NCBI GenBank assembly: GCA_949130495.1 | Contig: CASBWL010000047.1 | Span: 1,426,001-1,490,000, forward strand | Length of the DNA: 64,000 bases | From: Sambucus nigra | Lineage: Eukaryota > Streptophyta > Magnoliopsida > Dipsacales > Adoxaceae | Direction of reading: 5' to 3' | Part shown: piece after piece, positions 11,759 to 22,899 of the stretch | Layout of the letters: each line of letters begins with the position of its first letter | How positions within the stretch are numbered: the stretch's first letter is position 1 | Notes under the pieces: generated by a model | Database searches by the model: none | Seen by the model: the letters and a program-made list of their open reading frames with translations, nothing else | What the model was told of the DNA's origin: nothing | Made by a program: the position numbers and the translations under genes

Positions 11759-11885
11759 CTTTATGTACTGAGGGACTGGCGGATCTCGACTATCGACCAT
11801 GCCGCGTAGTAGTGTATCGGGGGGGTCCTTGTGTGGATTTCTCTTTGCGAGACACCCCACGCACGAACATGGCATAGCGTTGAGA
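11546..11885. repeat. Hairpin motif repeats (two copies) with (TA)n, element A 5' LTR
   Basis: Two copies (about 11546-11635 and 11790-11885) of a motif with GTAGTGTATCGGGGGGG, TTCCTTGTTTGGATTTCGC and GACACCCCACGCACGAA. TCGC-TTT-GCGA forms a small hairpin. A (TA)n run of about 60 bp (11690-11751) lies between them. The second copy has GTGTGG and TCTCTTTGCGA changes. Confidence 0.65.
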
Positions 11886-12617
11886 CCGGGGTGAAGTTTA
11901 GCCCTTAGTACATTGCTTGTACTATCTAGGGTTGATAGTGGTTGGGTGATAGACTAGTCTAGCATGTAGCTTGACTAGGATGTTTAGAGGGATGCGCTAA
12001 GAGTGCACTACTAGTGGAGAGGTGAGGGGTATCTCATGGGAGTGCGATACCAAACTTAAATATGAGATAAAACCTTTTTCAAAATAATAAGGCATTTATG
12101 CACTTGCAAAATATTTTCAAAATTCGGGCTCTGACCCGTTTATCTACTTTTCCTTTCTTGCTATATTATATATATATAGGTGTCCAGACACAGGGACGCC
12201 TGGATGACACTTCCTTCGAGTCAGACGTCATCTGCAGCAGCTGTGGATGCGTGCAGGTTTTTGATAGCGGCTTTCATCGTTGTACTCTAGATAGGAGGTA
12301 CTGTATAAACATTCGAGCCAATGGCTCAATTGCATTTATTTATTCTTTCAGTACAGCATTCGATATGGTTGTACAATTTGAACCGAGTGTTCGGTTATTT
12401 TAATTTATTTCAGTTTCATTTACGCATTAACTTGTGGATGTTTTATTTTAATCATAAAAAGAGTAGTTAAGTGAAAGTTTTTAACGCTCGCCTAATAGGA
12501 TATTAGTAATTAAATGGATTTTCGATAGTGATGCTAAGGATGATCCATATGTGACTCCTGTTTTAATTTGATATAGGAGTGATCGCCCGGTACCCCATTA
12601 GGAGGGTTGTTACAGAT

Positions 12618-12631
12618 GGTATCAGAGCATC
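12618..12631 (+). other. Primer-binding site, element A
   Basis: TGGTATCAGAGCAT two bases after the 5' LTR. The first 12 bases complement the 3' end of initiator-methionine tRNA. Confidence 0.85.
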
Positions 12632-13271
12632 AGATTCTAGTGTCCTTAGGAATCTTTGCGGACGTACGACGCTTTCAGTGTTGCTCTCATTTGTTTTAGA
12701 GCCTCAGGATTAGGATTGTTGATTTCTCTTGTGAGATTTCGTTCTCCTGCCATATTATGAGATTATAAAAATCTTTTGTGCGCTTGTTTGAGGATCGTGT
12801 GCGGGGATTGGATGGCAATAGGAGGTGAGGCCAAGCTGCAGCAGCTGGTGGAAGTTGGGGACGAGGGCCTTAGTAGAGGTCACTCTCCTGGTGGCAATTG
12901 CTAAGGATTTCGGTGGCGACTACTAAATAATAGTAGTTAGGGGTACCGAAGTACCGCTGAGGTAGATAGTGGTACTAAAGTTGAATTCCTCATTGAGGTT
13001 GAGGGTTCAAAAGGGATTTTACGGATAGTCTTAACCGTGAGTCCGCACGATTTAGTCAGAATGAGAAGGATGTTGTTATGAGTTTTACCTCAATCGAGGA
13101 GGTATTTTTGGCTTGGCTGGATAAAGTCGCGGTATTAGTTAGCCCTAGACTCGTGTGTGTATTTGAGTTATGGCGGTCACGATAACATAATATCATGAGT
13201 GTTTATATGTTTTTCCGCGATACCGGAATTTTATTTTCCTTCATTCGCCATAGAGGCGGGTGTTGATATAT

Positions 13272-13312
<41 letters not shown>

Positions 13313-13785
13313 GGGTTGTGATACTCGTTTTATATGTCTATACGAGTATGGTATTATGGTGAGAATATAATGTATTTTGTTGATCGGAGCGATAGCAGGC
13401 TAAGAATGGCAAGTCTATCGTGTCCATGGTTCCTGGAGGGAACAGGTTATTATTGCGGTGTCTCACCTAGATATAGGTTGAGTTCACCCTATTTATTGTG
13501 GGTATATGGAACTTCGATGATCAGAGGTTTCATTATTGTGATTTGGGTATATGGCGACCTTATATATATGATTTAAGGCCACATGATTTGTGTTGAGCTT
13601 TAAGATAAAGCTCATTACTGTGTGTGCAAGGACTTAAAAATGAGTGCGAGCGCAGGGTGGTATGACTCTTAGTTAAAGATAGGAGTTCAGAACACCTTTT
13701 TGTTGGATTAGGGGATAGGGATATCCCGGTTGCATTTTGAAATAACGGGACTCCATGACCGACGTAGTCAAGTGTCAATGTGTGG

Positions 13786-13831
13786 AGGGGTTCCTTGTTT
13801 GGATTTCGCTTTGCGAGACACTCCACACATG
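13786..13831. repeat. Hairpin motif, element A interior copy 1
   Basis: GGGGTTCCTTGTTTGGATTT followed by CGCTTTGCGAGACACTCC: the core of the motif in the A LTR, including the TCGC-TTT-GCGA hairpin. Confidence 0.65.
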
Positions 13832-14274
13832 ACTCTTAACGACGCCGGGCATGGAGAGATGTTATAGGATGCAAGGATGTGGGTTAGTCTTATACTGTGG
13901 ATGAACCACTATAGACTATGAGCCCTGTGATGATGATATGCTTATGGAAATATTGTGCTATGGAAAAGCACTAAAGTGGTCCCCTCGCCACAAGTGGGTG
14001 GGTGATGTTGGACTTAGAGAAATTGATTTGAGGACAATAGTCGGGCCATAATGAAAAGGCAAATTTTGAGGAGATAAATTTTGGATATTATGTTTGTGAC
14101 ACTTTCTATAGAAAGTGGGCACTTCAATTGGTTAGGTTTCCTTTCGTATGGGCGGAAGGATATGATTGTAGAAATGCGTTCGTAGTTTAGCATAGGCAGT
14201 ATTTAGGACATCCCACTGGTGTGCCTTAGGTCGCTATATCTCGATGACCGACTACGCGAGGGAATAGTGTAACG

Positions 14275-14325
14275 GGAGGGTTCCTTGTTTGGATTTTGCC
14301 TTGGCGAGACGTCCCACGCATGAAA
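14275..14325. repeat. Hairpin motif, element A interior copy 2
   Basis: GGGAGGGTTCCTTGTTTGGA, then TTTTGCCTTGGCGAGACGTC and CCACGCATGAA; diverged copy of the motif. Confidence 0.6.
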
Positions 14326-14835
14326 CCAAGCAATTGTCGGGAGTTGAGAGAGGCCTTGGGCACTAGGGACATATTTAGGATACTCATTTCTCTTAAGTAG
14401 GGTAACGCTTAGACCGTAGCATTAGTAGGATGTAGGTTCGCTAGAGTTAGTGGCGCGGAGGTTAGGCGAATGAATTTCGCGGGTCGGGAGGACCCATAGA
14501 TGAGTATTACACCGAGGAAAGTAGATCCTTATTGGGAGAGAGTGTCACGTGTCGGACGTTGACTACGGATGTGCAGATATGCACAAGTTTGAAAGGTGTA
14601 TGGGCACCTTGGTAAGATGGTTTTATATACCGCCTGGAATAGAATGGGCGTAGTATATAAGGTTGAAATTCATGCCGATAGGCATTATAGATGAGGGGTA
14701 TTATGTGACGTATTAGAGTCACTTTACGATTGTGGTAGTCGTGTAGCATATGTTTGGGAACCATTGGGTTAGTATCTTTCCCTTGAGGTATTAGGATTTG
14801 GAGTGATCCTAGGATTGGTGGTGTAGGTTATATCC

Positions 14836-14872
14836 GAATTTCGAGGACGAAATTCCGTTGCAAGGGGGGGAG
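14836..14872 (+). promoter_or_regulatory. Stem-loop and polypurine tract, element A
   Basis: GAATTTCG (14836-14843), loop AGGA, CGAAATTC (14848-14855) form a perfect 8 bp stem. AAGGGGGGGAG (14862-14872), the plus-strand primer, follows just before the 3' LTR. Confidence 0.75.
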
Positions 14873-15313
14873 TATGTAACAACCCGCCATTTTGGAGACA
14901 ATTAAATTCCCTAATTAAGTATAAATTGGCAATTTGGGAAATTTTCCTAAATAGTAATTTTTGGGATTTTCGAGGATTAAATGATTTTTGAAGGATGTTG
15001 TGATTATTTTTGGGACTACATAGGTCGAAATAATTTAATTATATGTCGTCGTTGAGTAAAGCGACACGAGGTAAGATTTTTAATTAGAAAACCCGCATTT
15101 ATTTATTTTGGGTTGGAATAGTGATTTGCGGTCAAGTACCTCGGATGGGAATTTCGACTGCACCGTGAGTCTCTGAATATTCGAGATATTCGGAAAAGAG
15201 TGTCCGATTGTCGAAAATGAGTTTTGGGTAATTTTAGACGTAAAAGTTACTCGTAATTGGGTAAACGAGTCGTTTTTGGGTTTAAGGGGTATAACCCTTT
15301 TCTTCTTATTTAA

Positions 15314-15481
15314 AGAGGGATGAAGGGGAAGAAAAGAAGAAAGAGAGAAAGGAAAGAAAGAAAAGAGAGGGAAGAGAGAGAGGAAGGAAAAAAGAAGAAG
15401 AAAAATGGAGATCTCGTGCCAACTCCGCCGGATTCAACTAGAGGACGTCGGATTTTATCCACGAGGCAAGTGTTTAATTGC
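15314..15481 (+). promoter_or_regulatory. GA-rich tract and GCAAGT site, element A 3' LTR
   Basis: Same layout as the 5' LTR, but the stem partner reads AATTGC instead of ACTTGC, so the stem is broken here. Confidence 0.4.
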
Positions 15482-16122
15482 TTTATTTGTCTTTTTGCAT
15501 AAATATCTCATACCGTAGTTTGGTATAAACAAACCCTAATGGTTTTGGGGTGGGTTATCGTGGATAAAACGGGTTTTTGGGAGTTAAAACAATTAAACCC
15601 CAATAATATTTCAATTTTGTGGAACTTAGGTTTTAACCTAAATTAATTGATGGTTTTGGGTTCTAGGATGTTTAGAACCCTTAACATATGTGTATTTGTA
15701 GTTGGTTGAGGTTGTAGGACATTGGGTGAGGCGACAAAAGCTTGGGAGAAGCATTAATGGCCGAAATCGTCTCGGAGAAGACGATGAATAGTAACCTGTC
15801 ACTTTAGGGGGCCTTTTTGGCCAGGAAAAGAATTGATTTAGCTTTCGACCAAAACATGAAAGTTGTAGATATTTTCGATACGGTCGCGAGGGCGCCGACC
15901 GCGTATTTTTCTGATTTTTCTACCATTTGATATGATTTTTACAAGATAACAGCTCCGGGTTGAAATCATCAACTCGGAAATCAAATCGGGAATTGGAAAA
16001 ATTACGGCTAGGATTAATTGCGTAGATGCTCGGGATAATTTTTGGGGTAGTTTAGAATCCCCGAAAATGAATTTAGGTTGTTGGATAAAAGAAATTGAGG
16101 AAAAACAATTTGGGAGACCTAG

Positions 16123-16244
16123 TGTGACCGGTCGACCGCGCCCCTAAGGCCGGTCGACCGCGTCAAGGAGAAAGGGCCTACTGTTTTGTTTCGTAGGCTT
16201 ATTTACAACCCGCGGTCGACCGGGGGTCTAGTACCGGTCGACCG
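16123..16244. repeat. GTCGAC palindrome cluster, element A 3' LTR
   Basis: Two pairs: CCGGTCGACCGCG with GCCGGTCGACCGCG, then CGCGGTCGACCGGG with ACCGGTCGACCGGTG. Better preserved than in the 5' LTR. Confidence 0.6.
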
Positions 16245-16751
16245 GTGCCCTGTTTTTAGCCCAAGATTTTGGAGAATAGGATTATTTCTCCTTTTTGAGT
16301 TTAACGTTTAAGGTCCTTCCACATTAGAGTATTATGGAGGGTTATGTCCTAAAGGACTTGAGGAATTGGGAATATATATATGTGTATATTCAATTAGAGT
16401 GAATTAGTATAATTGGAGATATCCAAATGAATCCGTAGATGGGATTTTGGTATATATTACTTATTAAAGTAAGAAAATACTTTGGGTTTAGTATCATGCT
16501 TATATGAATGCATGATTATGATTCCTGGAGGGAATCTTTGGGATTATTGGTCATCGCTAGATGCTATGGGCCATTATGGCCGTCTATATATTCTAGGAAG
16601 ACTATATGGTATGTATATATTCTATGTGAATAAAGTATATATATATATATATGTGTGATATGATGTAAATGATTTTGAAAATATAAAAAAAAAATGAATA
16701 TTTTCAAAATGGAAAGATAAATGATTTTCATAATTGATAAATTATGGTTAC

Positions 16752-17022
16752 ACACCTCCCTAAATCGCTATCATAAGCGAAGTTGCGCGCGTTGTGGTGA
16801 AGCCTTCCTGGCTATTGAGCAGGTTGGATATAGTCCCTAGGCCATATGTGCGTTTATTTGTTTACTGCGCTGGTTAGGGAATTCTGGGTGTGGTCCTGAC
16901 TTTCCCGCAGGCATATGGCCGCTTCCCGACGTTGGTAGGTTCCCAAGTTGTGTTGTATAGATAGGCCTTGGAAGATGATAGCCATTTAGGGGCGCGTCCA
17001 GTGGGGAAACACGGAGGGGGGG
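16752..17022 (+). promoter_or_regulatory. Conserved LTR block (A 3' LTR)
   Basis: Same conserved words as at 10794-11056 (CCTGGCTA, GGATATAGTCC, ATGGCCGCTTCCCGACG). Confidence 0.42.
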
Positions 17023-17033
17023 TCTTAGTTTTA

Positions 17034-17364
17034 TTAAAGCAATTTATGATAATAAATTGTCTTTAATTTACATTTCCTGAGTATAAAAAAGGAAATGGGA
17101 TATAAAGGTTTGGCTTCGGTAACACTCCCGGATGGAAGAAGGGATGTGGAAGCATGATTTGATCAAAGCATTTTCATGATAATTAAAATGGCTTTGGTTA
17201 CATTTCCTGAGTGTAAAAAGGAAAATGGGATGACATATAATGGAGAAGCATTTTTATGATAATAAAATTGGCTTTTAATAGTATATGATTTGTTAAAGCA
17301 ATTCATGATAATGAATTGGCTTTTATATTTGCATTTCCTGAGTATAAAAAAGGAAATGGGAAGT
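17034..17364. repeat. Tandem stem-loop repeats, element A 3' LTR
   Basis: Same four stem-loop repeats as at 11074-11412. Confidence 0.6.
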
Positions 17365-17499
17365 TTTGAGAAAAATGAAAGTATTGATAAATACTTGATA
17401 TATGAATCCTGAGTCCGGGAGATAGATCCGGATGGATTATGGTAAATTATGATTATATATATATGGATGAATCGAGTACCGAGGGTCTAATGGATCCCG

Positions 17500-17625
17500 A
17501 CGATCGACCTTGCCGCATAGTAGTGTATTGGGGGGGTTCCTTGTTTGGATTTCGCTTTGCGAGACACGCCACGCACGAATATGGCAATGAGTTGAGACTG
17601 GGGAAAAGTTTAATCCTTAGTTCTC

Positions 17626-17688
<63 letters not shown>

Positions 17689-17815
17689 TTATGTACTGAG
17701 GGACTGGAGGATCTCGACTATCGACCCTGCCGCGTAGTAGTGTATCGAGGGGGTTCCTTGTTTTGATTTCGCTTTACGAGACACCCCACGCACGAACATG
17801 GCATAGCGTTGAGAC
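17500..17815. repeat. Hairpin motif repeats (two copies) with (TA)n, element A 3' LTR
   Basis: Two copies of the motif around 17500-17590 and 17720-17815, flanking a (TA)n run, as in the 5' LTR. Confidence 0.62.
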
Positions 17816-19108
17816 TGGGGTGAAGTTTAGCCCTTAGTACATTGCTTGGACTATCTAGGGTTGATATTGGTTGGGTGATAGACTAGTCTAGCAGGGTAGC
17901 TTGACTAGGATGTATAGAGGAATGCGCTAGGAGTGCACTACTAGTGGAGAGGTGAGGGGTATCTCATAGGAGTGCGATAGCAAACATAAATATGAGATAA
18001 AACCTTTTTCAAAATAATAAGGCATTTATGCACTTGCAAAATATTTTCAAAATTCGGGCTCCGACCCGTTTATCTACTTTCCCTTTCTTGCTATATTATA
18101 TATATATATATATAGGTGTCCAGACACAGGGACGCCTGGATGACACTTCCTTCCAGTCAGACGTCAGCTGCAGCAGCTGTGGCTGCGTGCAGGTTTTTGA
18201 TAGTCGCTTCCATCGTTTTTTATAGCCGCTTCCTTTCTTGCTATATTATATATATATATATATATCCCATTAGGCGGGTTGTTACAATGTCCTATCAGGT
18301 TTGTATTTTGATTGTACCATGTTCATATCATTTTGTTACGGCTTATATCTTGTAGTTATAGTAAAAAATTAATCAAAACTTGATTCGATTTGGTCATGGC
18401 TCCACCCAAAACAGTTAAAAAAGTGATAGGATAATGTCTTGGAACGGGTGGTATCTCAATATGCTTCTCCTACTATTAAGGCAACATGGTTCCCACATCA
18501 AAATAATAAAAATTAGTGTACGTTTGTTTTAAGGTCCACACTATAAAACATTCCAAAAACACCTTAATATGAAGTGTGACGCAACAATTTCTCAGTTAAT
18601 CTCAGCAACAAGTCAGAAGTAAAGGAGTTAGTTTTGAAACATCTAACAACACTTTGAAAGGGTGTAATATCTCATCAAACTACCCAAAATGAAATGAAGG
18701 AGAAGTTACACATATCACATCACATTATCTTTAATTATACAAATCAGATAGAAAAAGTATGAATTATGGAAATATCAGAATGATGGCTTTGTATCAAAAA
18801 ATATATTTGTGACATAGCAAAACTAAAAAAAAACAAGTTATTTCGTTTCAAATTTATGTAAAGTAAAAGAAATATGTGTTATTGCTCTTTCAAAATACCA
18901 TACAAACACATAATAAAAAACTATTTTTGACAACACTTGGTTTTCTTAAGGCTCATAATATTTTTGGCTCTAATTTCACATATATATTTATCTTAACTTA
19001 TAAGTTATGATAGCCCAAACATAATTTGTTTAGTATTAATATTATTGTACTTATTTTAAATTTCCAAATCACCCATTTAATTTGATCTAATTATAAAATT
19101 GGGCTTGA

Positions 19109-19402
19109 TCAACAGAAATAATGGAATAAAAAATGATCGAAAAGTGAAGCTTCATATCTGTATTCCAATGATATATGGATAAGCTTCATATCTGTATTCC
19201 AATGATATATGGATAGATCCATTTGACCTATCTGATTAAAAATAGGAATGCTATAGGAACTGGTTAAATGAATCGGAATACCCCCACCGACTGATGTGGC
19301 TAACTGAGTTGGCAAGCACCCATGCAAGCAAATAAGCCTAAACCAAGAGAAATGTTTCTTGCGTGGCCTAATGATGATGTTTATCCAAACAACAACTTCC
19401 AT
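19109..19402 (-). pseudogene. Conserved small ORF (93-codon family), unit 2, altered C-terminus
   Basis: Same ORF as 4569-4850 for the first ~70 codons. A 34 bp tandem duplication (about 19147-19214) then shifts the frame and replaces the C-terminus, giving 97 codons. Function unknown. Confidence 0.25.
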
Positions 19403-19676
19403 TTTGGAGTTAAAAACTCATCCAAGTCATTAACTTTTTGTTTGTAAAATATAACTATCAAGTTAAACAAAACCAGGACAATCAAAAATCATAAATACAT
19501 GTTATATATATATATATATATGTAACAAAACATATGTTAAAATTATTTTTTAAAATTAGATAAGACAAGACACGAAATCATTTTTTTACTTTACACAAAC
19601 AAATTTAAAAGTTACACAATGCGATTATGAATCATCTAGTTTTTAACAAACACGATCACGATCGAAAGAAAAAAGC

Positions 19677-20599
19677 GAGCGCGAATCCGCATCATTTAAT
19701 GGATCTGGTTTCGCGTCACAAATCGATTTTAATTTTTTTTTTATTTTGATTATCACTACTTTTTTAAAAGTTGTTTGATAAAAAATTCTTTTGCTTCTGT
19801 CAAAATTGTTTTTTATTGTTACAAACATCTTTTTGCTAAAAAAAATGTTTTTTCTTTTGTTTTTGTTGTGTCGTGTCATATGTGTCGGTTGAGATATGCT
19901 GATATGATGTGTTCGATTGGTAATTGTCTTATGAACGTGGGGTCACACTAGTGATAATAACCAGTGTCACGATCGCCACAATACATTTTATAAAAATACA
20001 TATAGTTGTTGCCTTCTAAAAAAAGTGGAAAATGCAGTTTTAAGGAAAACTAAACAAAAATAAATATGAAATATTTTCAGCAAAATACATTTTTTTAACT
20101 AGTTTAAACACAAAAAATAGTTCTTAACCCAAAAAAACAACTTGACCGAAACATAAAAACACGTTTTCTATCAAAGTAAAAAAAGTTTGACCTAAGAAAA
20201 ACAAGTTTGAAACATGTCAACATCAATTTATATGTGTCAATCGCGACACCGGTTATTGTTTGCCGATCGCAACACGTGATGTTAGTGTATCGCAACTGAC
20301 ACAAATGACACGACACGACACGACATGACAAAAACAAAAGTAAAACATTTTTTTAGCAAAAATCGTTCTCATGAATAAAAAACAATTTTGACAAATATAA
20401 TAGATTTTTTAAAAGAAAATAGCGTTTCTTAAACTAGTTTTAACACAAAAAATAGATTTTAGGGAGAAAAAAAGAACAACTTTATCGAAAATAAATAAAT
20501 AACAATTTTTATTAAAATAAAAAAATGTTTTAAAATCGATTTGTTAGTGCCACTACCGCGATCCCACATCCATTAAATGATGCGGATCCGCGCCGGCGA
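19677..20599. repeat. Foldback (imperfect inverted repeat), unit 2/3 junction
   Basis: Same structure as at 5124-6046: CCGCATCATTTAATGG near 19687 and CCATTAAATGATGCGG near 20570 are reverse complements. The region between carries the paired TGTCGTGTCAT and ATGACACGACA segments around an A-rich loop. The left arm has GCGAATCC instead of GCGGATCC. Confidence 0.75.
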
Positions 20600-20674
20600 C
20601 AATAACCGCTGCCTACAACACGAACATGTCTAAATGAAAAATGGCATAATGGCAACTCTTATTTAGGCAGAAAA

Positions 20675-21085
20675 TATATATTTTGTATTGTGTCGTATTT
20701 TAATTGATTCGTGCTCATCTAAATAAAAATAAGAATTTGTGTTACCGTGTTTCATTTATAATTGGTCGTGTTAGTGTAGGTACAAAAATGTGAAGGTCAT
20801 GTTCTGTTTTAATTGGTTCGTAACAGTGTTAGATAAATAAAAAAAATGTATATTTCGTATTGTGTTGCATTTTATTTGATTCATGCTAATGTTTAAAAAA
20901 ATAGGAATTGATGTTGTCTCGTGTTATTTTTAAATGGTCGTGTCTGTGTTTGGTAAATAAAAATGAAGGTCGGATTCTAATTTAATTTTTTTGAGATCGT
21001 GTTAGATAAATAAAATAAAAATCTTATTGTGTCATATTTTCATTGAATCTTCTTCATATTTAGAGATTAATTTATAATATTTTAA
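20675..21085. repeat. Degenerate GT-rich tandem repeats, unit 3
   Basis: Same block as at 890-1310; AATTGGTCGTGTTAGTG and AATTGGTTCGTAACAGTG are two of the diverged repeats. Confidence 0.6.
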
Positions 21086-21782
21086 ATTATTTATTTCAAA
21101 TTAAAATGAAAATTAGAATAACAGAGAAAATATTAGTTATGATTAAAATTTTGTCCATTAAACTCCAATCAATCCAACAAGATAAATAAAGAAGATAAAT
21201 TATTATGACAAATCATCTTGTTCTAAATTGAAGTGGCATGCCATGTCAGCCAGTTGAGTTAGGCGGTAAGCTTTTGCCGGTACATAAAGCAATTTCTCTA
21301 AATGAAAAATATCACAAATATTTTTTATACAATATAAATTTTCATCTCAAAACAATTTTTTTTCCTAGGTAGATTGTGAAAAAAAATTAATTCTGCATTA
21401 CGTAATTTAATTCAGACATTAGTAAAAGAATAACTACATGCAGATTGCATCGTTATTAAAAAAGGTTTCCAACAAAGAAATATAGCTTAAAAAATACAAA
21501 CCAAATAAATCTTGAGTCAGAGAGAAAGTTATTAATATGTAGTAAATTCATGTAATATTAGAGAATGGGAACACAGATTCATAACATCCATGTATTGAAA
21601 CAGATCCAAACAAAAATTGCCCAAAAATACGAATATGCTCTTACCCATTTAAAAAACCTATTATCCCACGAAAACCATTTCAATCATTGACACCAAACCC
21701 AAATACATTTCCCACCACTTTATTCATATATAAAATATAAATATATAAGATAGCCTTGGATAATAGAAGCAGCCATGCCGCA

Positions 21783-22247
21783 TCAAATACCGACTCCAAC
21801 GGGTTCCATTTTGTTCAGATTCAATTCATCATTTTCCTCTTTGATCTCGTTGTTCATAGTTTCATTTCCAATCATTTCATCTGCCTTCAAATTTTCTTCA
21901 TTTTCGGACACTGCCAACTCATCTTTTTTATCAGTCGCGCCATTTTTTTTCCCAATCATAGCATTTTTTTCATTCTCCTCCATAACCAACCCCTCATTTT
22001 GTATAGGCACTCCATCTTTTTTCTCAATGATTTCATTTTCTTTATTTTCAATATGCACATCCACTTTTGCCTCAATCTTAGATTTTTCCTCATACGTGGG
22101 CATGAGTTCCTTATTCTCAATATCAACTTCATTTTGGTTGGTTTCTTTGAGATTCTTATTTTTTCCTTCTTTTGGCATGGCCCCCTCATCTATCTTGAAG
22201 TTTGACACATTCACCTCATTTGAACAGCAATAGTTGTCTTTCTCCAT
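21783..22247 (-). CDS. Lys/Glu/Asn-rich small protein of unknown function, copy 3 (intact)
   Basis: Intact 154-codon frame with ATG at 22245-22247 and TGA at 21783. TATAAATA lies about 77 bp upstream (22324-22331 on the plus strand) and AATAAA about 60 bp downstream of the stop. The protein is hydrophilic, rich in K, E, N and D, with no signal peptide or membrane segment. It opens MEKDNYCCSNEVNVSNFKID and has two related segments around KKDG and KKNG. No family is recognised. Copies 3 and 4 differ mostly at positions that change the residue, so the sequence gives no evidence of protein-level constraint. An array-specific orphan gene, or a former gene carried as part of a satellite, are both possible. 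Confidence 0.5.
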   Translation of the reverse strand: MEKDNYCCSNEVNVSNFKIDEGAMPKEGKNKNLKETNQNEVDIENKELMPTYEEKSKIEAKVDVHIENKENEIIEKKDGVPIQNEGLVMEENEKNAMIGKKNGATDKKDELAVSENEENLKADEMIGNETMNNEIKEENDELNLNKMEPVGVGI

Positions 22248-22323
22248 CTATGCTCTCTAAACTCACAAAGAACAATAATAAACTGTTGGCCAAAGGGATA
22301 TGTAGAATCGATGTGCGTAGGCT

Positions 22324-22420
22324 TATTTATAAAAACAATTAGCCCTTTTGCATTCTCTTAACTTTAATACATATAAAAATAGTTAGCCCTTTTGCATTCT
22401 CTTAACTTTAATGCATATGG
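22324..22420 (-). promoter_or_regulatory. Putative promoter of copy 3
   Basis: TATAAATA at 22324-22331 with both upstream direct repeats containing GCAAAAGGGCTAA. It lies about 77 bp upstream of an intact ATG. Confidence 0.5.
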
Positions 22421-22675
22421 GTGGAAAACCAACAAGTTAACGTTTGAGAGAAATGTAAGATTTGGAAAGCCAAAAGGTTATTCGTAATTGAGTAAATTAC
22501 TTTATTTTGAAGCGGGAATGACTATAGACGTCTTAGTGGGCACTCTTTTTTAACAGGGGCGTTATATATTTTTTTAATTAATTCAATCATATATTATTTA
22601 ACAATTGATTAAATATAACTTTTATTATGAAGACATTATAGTTGTTTTACTTACTTTAGACGCTATTTACTAACG

Positions 22676-22899
22676 ACTTGTTTTAAACCCTGCGCGATGC
22701 ACAGATGGAAAATGAAGATATGTAGTTTCATTTTTTCATGGCCATGGTTAAAATATTCTTTAATATTAAACAGTTCATTGAATTTCTTATCAAAACTTTA
22801 TAATGATATTGCATTTTAGTTTTTATTTAAGAATTAAATCTGATTTAAATCTTAGAATTTGATAAACTTGGCTACGCATCGTGTGGCCTGCATGCTAGT
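22676..22899. repeat. MITE-like segment, unit 3
   Basis: Same segment; both ends diverged (ACTTGT and GCTAGT instead of ACTAGT). Confidence 0.3.

Larger units (their letters stand above)
8921..12615 (+). repeat. Element A 5' LTR
   Basis: 3695 bp. Order: GA-rich tract (9355-9450), GCAAGT/ACTTGC stem-loop (9512-9527), GTCGAC palindrome cluster (10174-10292), conserved block (10794-11056), a run of G (about 11056-11067), stem-loop repeats (11074-11412), two copies of the ~60 bp hairpin motif separated by a (TA)n run, then the LTR end at GTTACA. Confidence 0.9.
12616..14874 (+). other. Element A internal region, non-coding
   Basis: 2259 bp without any ORF resembling gag, protease, RT, RNase H or integrase. 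After the PBS it shares the leader CATCAGATTCTAGTG with the other families. It has a (TA)n run (13275-13310) and two further copies of the hairpin motif (about 13786-13831 and 14275-14325). Short ORFs present are not supported. Confidence 0.75.
8921..18286 (+). mobile_element. Element A: non-autonomous LTR retrotransposon (large non-coding derivative)
   Basis: 9366 bp, flanked by the 5 bp target duplication ATGTC (8916-8920, 18287-18291); sibling units show one ATGTC at this site. LTRs begin TGTAACAACCC and end GTTACA. The PBS matches initiator-methionine tRNA, and the end of the internal region has a stem-loop and a polypurine tract typical of plant Ty3/gypsy elements. The 2.26 kb interior encodes no gag or pol, so it fits the LARD class and would depend on proteins from another element. 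LTRs differ by a few percent by eye plus a rearranged 3' LTR end, so it is not recent. Confidence 0.9.
14875..18286 (+). repeat. Element A 3' LTR (rearranged end)
   Basis: 3412 bp, about 280 bp shorter than the 5' LTR. The terminal ~360 bp of the 5' LTR is represented by under 100 bp, in which a second copy of CCTTTCTTGCTATATTATAT joins directly to CCCATTAGGCGGGTTGTTACA-like terminal sequence. Otherwise it has the same internal order as the 5' LTR, including a (TA)n run at 17632-17687. Confidence 0.88.
5195..19750. repeat. 5.2 kb tandem array, unit 2 (split by element A)
   Basis: Second copy of the unit, interrupted at 8921-18286 by element A. Without the insertion and its 5 bp target duplication the unit is about 5185 bp. 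It contains the same landmarks as unit 1. A 34 bp tandem duplication at about 19147-19214 is unique to this copy. Stretches 6530-7150, 8340-8915 and 18292-19100 hold no recognisable gene. Confidence 0.93.

Noticed and set aside
11498..11875. Minus-strand ORF of 125 codons in element A
   Set aside because: Runs through a (TA)n microsatellite and two copies of the hairpin motif; compositional artefact.
12098..12403. Plus-strand ORF of 101 codons in the A 5' LTR
   Set aside because: The equivalent region of the 3' LTR is rearranged and no conserved domain is seen.
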